Assembly (NCBI RefSeq): GCF_001612965.1
Contig: NZ_BDBL01000041.1
Coordinates: forward strand, 1 to 64,000
From: Nocardia kruczakiae NBRC 101016
GTDB lineage: Bacteria > Actinomycetota > Actinomycetes > Mycobacteriales > Mycobacteriaceae
Length of the DNA stretch: 64,000 bases
Direction of reading: 5' to 3'
A program made the translations under genes and the position numbers. Below are positions 60,916 to 64,000 of this stretch, piece after piece. Under the pieces are notes generated by a model that was not told the DNA's origin, did no database searches, and saw only the letters and a program-made list of their open reading frames with translations. Every line of letters begins with the position of its first letter. The first letter of the stretch is position 1.

Positions 60916-62106
60916 TCACTGCCCCTCGAATCGGGCGGGCAGGATCCGCCCGCGAACCTCACCCAGTTCGATCCGTCCGCCGGCCGGGCCCGGCGCGGTG
61001 GCGGTGATGACGACGGTGTCGCCGTCGGCGAGGAAGGTTCGCGGCGAACCGCCGACATCGACGGGTTCGGTCCCGTCGGCCGACAGTTCGATGAAGGATC
61101 CGCTCTGCCGCGGCAGCGGACCGGAGACGGTGCCCGAGGCGAACAGATCGCCCGGGCGGGTACCGGCGCCGTTGACGGTCAGGTGAGCCAGCATCTGCGC
61201 CGGGGACCAGTACATGGTCCGGTAGGGCGGCGCACTGACCTCCACCCCGTTCCAGCACACCCGCATGTCGATATCGAGGCCCCAATTCTGCTGTCCCCGA
61301 AGGTAATCCAGTGGTTCCGGATCCTGTCCGGGGAGCGGCACCCGTGCCGCCTCCAGGGCGGCGAGCGGCGTGATCCACGCGGCGGCGGAGGTGGCGAACG
61401 ATTTGCCTAGGAAGGGACCGAGCGGCTGTCCCTCCCAGGCCTGGATGTCGCGGGCGGACCAGTCGTTCACCAGCGCGACGCCGAAGACGTGGTCGGCGAA
61501 GTCGTCGACCGGGACCGGTGTGCCGAGTTCGGATCCCACGCCGATCACGAAGCCGAGTTCGGCCTCGATATCCAGCCGCCGCGAGGGCGCGAAAGCCGGT
61601 GTCGCCGTGCCGGTTCGAATCTGCCCGCAGGGCCGTCGCACCGGCGTGCCCGAGACCACCACGCTGCCCGCGCGCCCGTGATAGCCGACCGGCAGATGAC
61701 GCCAATTCGGTAGCAGCGCTTCGCCGTTCGGCCGCAGGAAGCCGCCCAGGCGGGTGGCGTGGTCGATACTGGCGTAGAAGTCCACGTAGTCGCCGATGGA
61801 TATCGGCAACTTCAGTTGCACCGAATCCAGCGAATGAATCGCTTCCGCGGGCAGCGGACCGCGCGCGGCTTCCCGCAGTCGTTCGCGCACGCTGTGCCAA
61901 TGCACCGGACCGCGAGCGAGAAAGTCGTTCACAGTCGGTCGCGCGAAGCGCGAATCATCCAGTAGCGCAGCGATATCCAGCACGTACGCGCCCAGCCGGA
62001 CGCCGACGCGGAACGGCGCGCCGGGTGGTGCGAAGACTCCGTAGGGCAGGTGGTCCGGCCCGAAGGGGTCGTCGTCGTCCACCGGCGGCCGCACCCTCGC
62101 GGTCAC
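60916..62106 (-). CDS. fahA: Fumarylacetoacetase
   Basis: A 396-residue FAH enzyme that cleaves fumarylacetoacetate into fumarate and acetoacetate, the last step of tyrosine breakdown. Segments DYVDFYASIDHATRLGGFLRPNG, HLPVGYHGRAGSVVVSG, ELGFVIG, VNDWSARDIQAWEGQPLGPFLGKSF and QQNWGLDIDMRV give the metal and catalytic residues. The GTG at 62106 overlaps the hmgA stop (GTGA). An ATG at 62145 would overlap hmgA by 43 bases and is less likely. Confidence 0.95.
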   Translation of the reverse strand: MTARVRPPVDDDDPFGPDHLPYGVFAPPGAPFRVGVRLGAYVLDIAALLDDSRFARPTVNDFLARGPVHWHSVRERLREAARGPLPAEAIHSLDSVQLKLPISIGDYVDFYASIDHATRLGGFLRPNGEALLPNWRHLPVGYHGRAGSVVVSGTPVRRPCGQIRTGTATPAFAPSRRLDIEAELGFVIGVGSELGTPVPVDDFADHVFGVALVNDWSARDIQAWEGQPLGPFLGKSFATSAAAWITPLAALEAARVPLPGQDPEPLDYLRGQQNWGLDIDMRVCWNGVEVSAPPYRTMYWSPAQMLAHLTVNGAGTRPGDLFASGTVSGPLPRQSGSFIELSADGTEPVDVGGSPRTFLADGDTVVITATAPGPAGGRIELGEVRGRILPARFEGQ

Positions 62107-63311
62107 GCCCGCTCCGAACTCGGCCCGCGCCCCGACCAGGTCCACGCATAGTCCGGATCCTCGCAGGCCAGGGCGCCCTCGCCGAGACCCAGCGGCCGGA
62201 AGGTGTCGACCATCACCGCCAGTTCGTCGAAGAATTCCACGCCGATACTGCGTTCGTAGGCGCCCGGCTGCGGACCGTGCGCATATCCGCCCGGATGCAC
62301 CGAGACCGAACCCGGTCCGATACCGGAACCGCGGCGGGCTTCGTAGTTTCCGCCGCAGTAGAACAGGATCTCGTCGGAGTCGACATTGGAGTGGTAGTAG
62401 GGCACCGGAATCGACAGCGGGTGATAGTCGACCTTGCGGGGAACGAAATCGCAGATCACGAAGTTGGTGCCCGCGAAGGCCTGATGCACCGGAGGTGGCT
62501 GATGAATACGGCCGGTGATCGGTTCGAAATCGGCGATGTTGAACCGGTACGGGTACAGGCAGCCGTCCCAGCCCACCACGTCGAACGGGTGATCGGCGTA
62601 CACCATTCGGGTGCCGAGTATTTCGGCGCCGGGCCGATGTTTCACCAGAACCTCGACCTCGGTCCCGGACTCCTGCAGCGGTTCGGCCGGACCGTGCAGA
62701 TCCCGCTCGCAGTACGGCGCATTCTCCAGGAACTGGCCGAATGCGGACAGATAGCGCTTCGGTGCGGTGATATGTCCGGTCGCCTCGACGATATAGCCGC
62801 GCAGCGGTTCCGGTCCGTCCGGCCGCCAGCGATGCGTGGTCGCCCGCGGCAGCAGCACATGATCGCCGGCGCGCACCGGCAGCCGCCCGAAGACGGTGTC
62901 CACCACACCCGAACCGGCCTCGACGTAGACGAGTTCGTCACCGATCGCGTTGCGGTACAAGGGGGATTCGCGCAGCGCCGCCACATAGGAGATACGCACG
63001 TCGTCGTTGCCGAGGATCAGGCGGCGGCCGGTCACGACATCGGTCTGCGCGAATACGGACTCGGGGAACAGTTCGTGCAGCCGCAGGTGCCGGTGCCGCA
63101 GCGGATGGTTCGGCACGGTCCGCGAATTCGGCGGCCGCCACGCGGAGGAGTCGACGATCGCCGGCGGCAGGCCGCGGTGATACAGCAGTGACGAGTCCCC
63201 GGTGAAGCCTTCCTCGCCCATCAACTCCTCGTAGAGCAGCTGCCCCCGTTCGTCACGATGCTGGGTGTGCCGCTTCGGCGGTAGGGAACCCAGTTGCCGA
63301 TAGAACGCCAT
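62103..63311 (-). CDS. hmgA: Homogentisate 1,2-dioxygenase
   Basis: A 402-residue iron dioxygenase that opens the ring of homogentisate. Iron-ligand segments include VPYYHSNVDSDEILFYCGGNYEARRG and HPGGYAHGPQPGAYERSIGVEFFDELAVMVDTF. ATG at 63311. It is followed in coupled fashion by fahA. A maleylacetoacetate isomerase gene is not in the window, so the route may be glutathione-independent or the gene lies elsewhere. A TetR gene lies upstream. Confidence 0.95.
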   Translation of the reverse strand: MAFYRQLGSLPPKRHTQHRDERGQLLYEELMGEEGFTGDSSLLYHRGLPPAIVDSSAWRPPNSRTVPNHPLRHRHLRLHELFPESVFAQTDVVTGRRLILGNDDVRISYVAALRESPLYRNAIGDELVYVEAGSGVVDTVFGRLPVRAGDHVLLPRATTHRWRPDGPEPLRGYIVEATGHITAPKRYLSAFGQFLENAPYCERDLHGPAEPLQESGTEVEVLVKHRPGAEILGTRMVYADHPFDVVGWDGCLYPYRFNIADFEPITGRIHQPPPVHQAFAGTNFVICDFVPRKVDYHPLSIPVPYYHSNVDSDEILFYCGGNYEARRGSGIGPGSVSVHPGGYAHGPQPGAYERSIGVEFFDELAVMVDTFRPLGLGEGALACEDPDYAWTWSGRGPSSERA

Positions 63312-63435
63312 ACCGCTCTCCCGCCGGGTCGCTGGTCGAATGGACGCCGATTTCCATTTTAGCTAGCGCAATTGCCGGAGAGGGCGAAGTTTGATCGGCA
63401 GATCTACCAGTCGAGCGGCAATTCGGCGGCAGCGC

Positions 63436-64000
63436 TCACGCCGAGCGCAGCGCCCGGTAGACCGCCGCGCCCACGAAGGCGCCCAGGTCCTGCGGCGTCC
63501 ACTTGTCGCCCTCGGTCACCAGTGTGCGCACCGCGCCCTCGCCGGCGGATACCCACAACTCCACCAGCGCGGGCAGTTTGCGCTCCGCGTCGACGGTTCC
63601 CCATGCCTCCAGGGTGGGCCGCAACCGGCGGGTGCACCGCTCGACCGCGAAGCTGCGCCCGCGCCCGAACGAACTCGCCACCGCCGGATCGGGGTTGCCG
63701 TGCAACAGTTTCCAGGTGTCGGGGCGTTTGGAGACGGTCTCGAGCAGGGCGCGGAAGCCCTCGACGAAGACCTCTTCGTCGGCCTCGACCCGGCGCGGTG
63801 GCAGGGCGTCCATGATGCCGGCCAGCAGCAGCCCCTCCTCGCGCTGGATCAGGGCGTTGATGAGTTCGACGCGGTCGGCGAAGCAGGCGTAGACCACCGG
63901 CCGGGTCACGGTCAGGCGTTCGGCCACGGCGGCGATGGTGACGGCCGCGATGCCCTCGTCCGCCGCGATGCGCAGCGCCGCGTCCAGAACCTGCGGGCGT
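63436..64000 (-). CDS. TetR family regulator (N-terminus outside window)
   Basis: The visible 188 codons give a TetR protein lacking only its first few residues. The DNA-binding part reads RIAADEGIAAVTIAAVAERLTVTRPVVYACFADRVELI. The C-terminal domain (from about residue 70 of the visible part) resembles that of other actinobacterial TetR proteins of this type. It lies 124 bases upstream of hmgA on the same strand and is a candidate regulator of the homogentisate operon. Confidence 0.85.
   Translation of the reverse strand, partial: RPQVLDAALRIAADEGIAAVTIAAVAERLTVTRPVVYACFADRVELINALIQREEGLLLAGIMDALPPRRVEADEEVFVEGFRALLETVSKRPDTWKLLHGNPDPAVASSFGRGRSFAVERCTRRLRPTLEAWGTVDAERKLPALVELWVSAGEGAVRTLVTEGDKWTPQDLGAFVGAAVYRALRSA

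Noticed and set aside
62107..62145. ATG start of fahA at 62145
   Set aside because: It would overlap hmgA by 43 bases, while the GTG at 62106 gives the usual four-base coupling.
1..64000. CRISPR arrays, insertion sequences, prophage or integrase attachment sites
   Set aside because: No direct-repeat arrays, transposase or integrase genes were found. The tRNA-Glu 3' end has no second copy that I could see.

Overview
The window is about 68% G+C DNA from a mycolic-acid actinomycete, most probably Nocardia or a close relative. The evidence is the shared gene order with the Mycobacterium tuberculosis Rv0357c-Rv0423c region, recalled from general knowledge and not searched. The recognisable blocks are Rv0361/Rv0360c/Rv0359/Rv0358/purA, the rhodanese-metZ pair, fgd1-pta-ackA-pknG-glnH-glnX-mutT3, thiE/thiO-thiS-thiG, and thiD and thiC. 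F420-dependent enzymes and a Rox-like flavin hydroxylase also fit Nocardia. I saw no insertion sequence, prophage, CRISPR array or compositional island.

Layout. 1-6.4 kb: a Pro/Ala/Gly-rich protein cut by the window edge, a DUF3151 protein, a FUSC-type membrane protein, an M50 protease homologue and its partner (both starting at TTG), and purA. 6.4-17.2 kb: accessory enzymes and regulators (MocR-type regulator, alkylguanine methyltransferase, Asp-nucleophile hydrolase facing a CGNR regulator, a large ATP-binding LuxR regulator, an acyl-CoA racemase and an amidohydrolase), ending with an FprA-type ferredoxin reductase behind a probable IdeR iron box. 17.4-21 kb: a SAM-IV riboswitch before rhodanese-metZ, then a DJ-1/MarR pair under a large double palindrome. 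21-27 kb: a HAD phosphatase, fgd1, a receptor kinase with an outside propeller-like domain, and two F420-type oxidoreductases. 27-36 kb: pta-ackA, then the glnX-glnH-pknG signalling operon and mutT3. 36-42.4 kb: thiE facing thiO-thiS-thiG, an ABC exporter, a class III cyclase and a 50-residue membrane protein.

42.7-51.9 kb is the most coherent accessory block. It is a tightly coupled operon for an AtuA-family protein, an acyl-CoA dehydrogenase, both subunits of a biotin-dependent acyl-CoA carboxylase, a second acyl-CoA dehydrogenase, an enoyl-CoA hydratase and a TetR regulator. The set resembles acyclic terpene (citronellyl/geranyl-CoA) or leucine/isovalerate breakdown. 52-64 kb holds a 45-residue membrane protein, tRNA-Glu(CTC), a glycosyltransferase-GtrA fusion, thiD, an epoxide hydrolase facing a TetR regulator, a Rox-like hydroxylase facing another TetR regulator, thiC with a TPP riboswitch, and the homogentisate operon hmgA-fahA with a TetR gene cut by the window edge.

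The clearest theme is regulation. Three regulator/target sets carry matched tandem palindromes at 19753-19788, 56021-56070 and 58287-58318. Two riboswitches (SAM-IV and TPP) and a probable IdeR box add metabolite and metal control. Many genes are translationally coupled through ATGA, GTGA or TTGA overlaps. No wholly unknown system is evident. The best candidates for new biology are the AtuA-type carboxylase operon, the Rox-like hydroxylase with its operator, and the FprA reductase under iron control.
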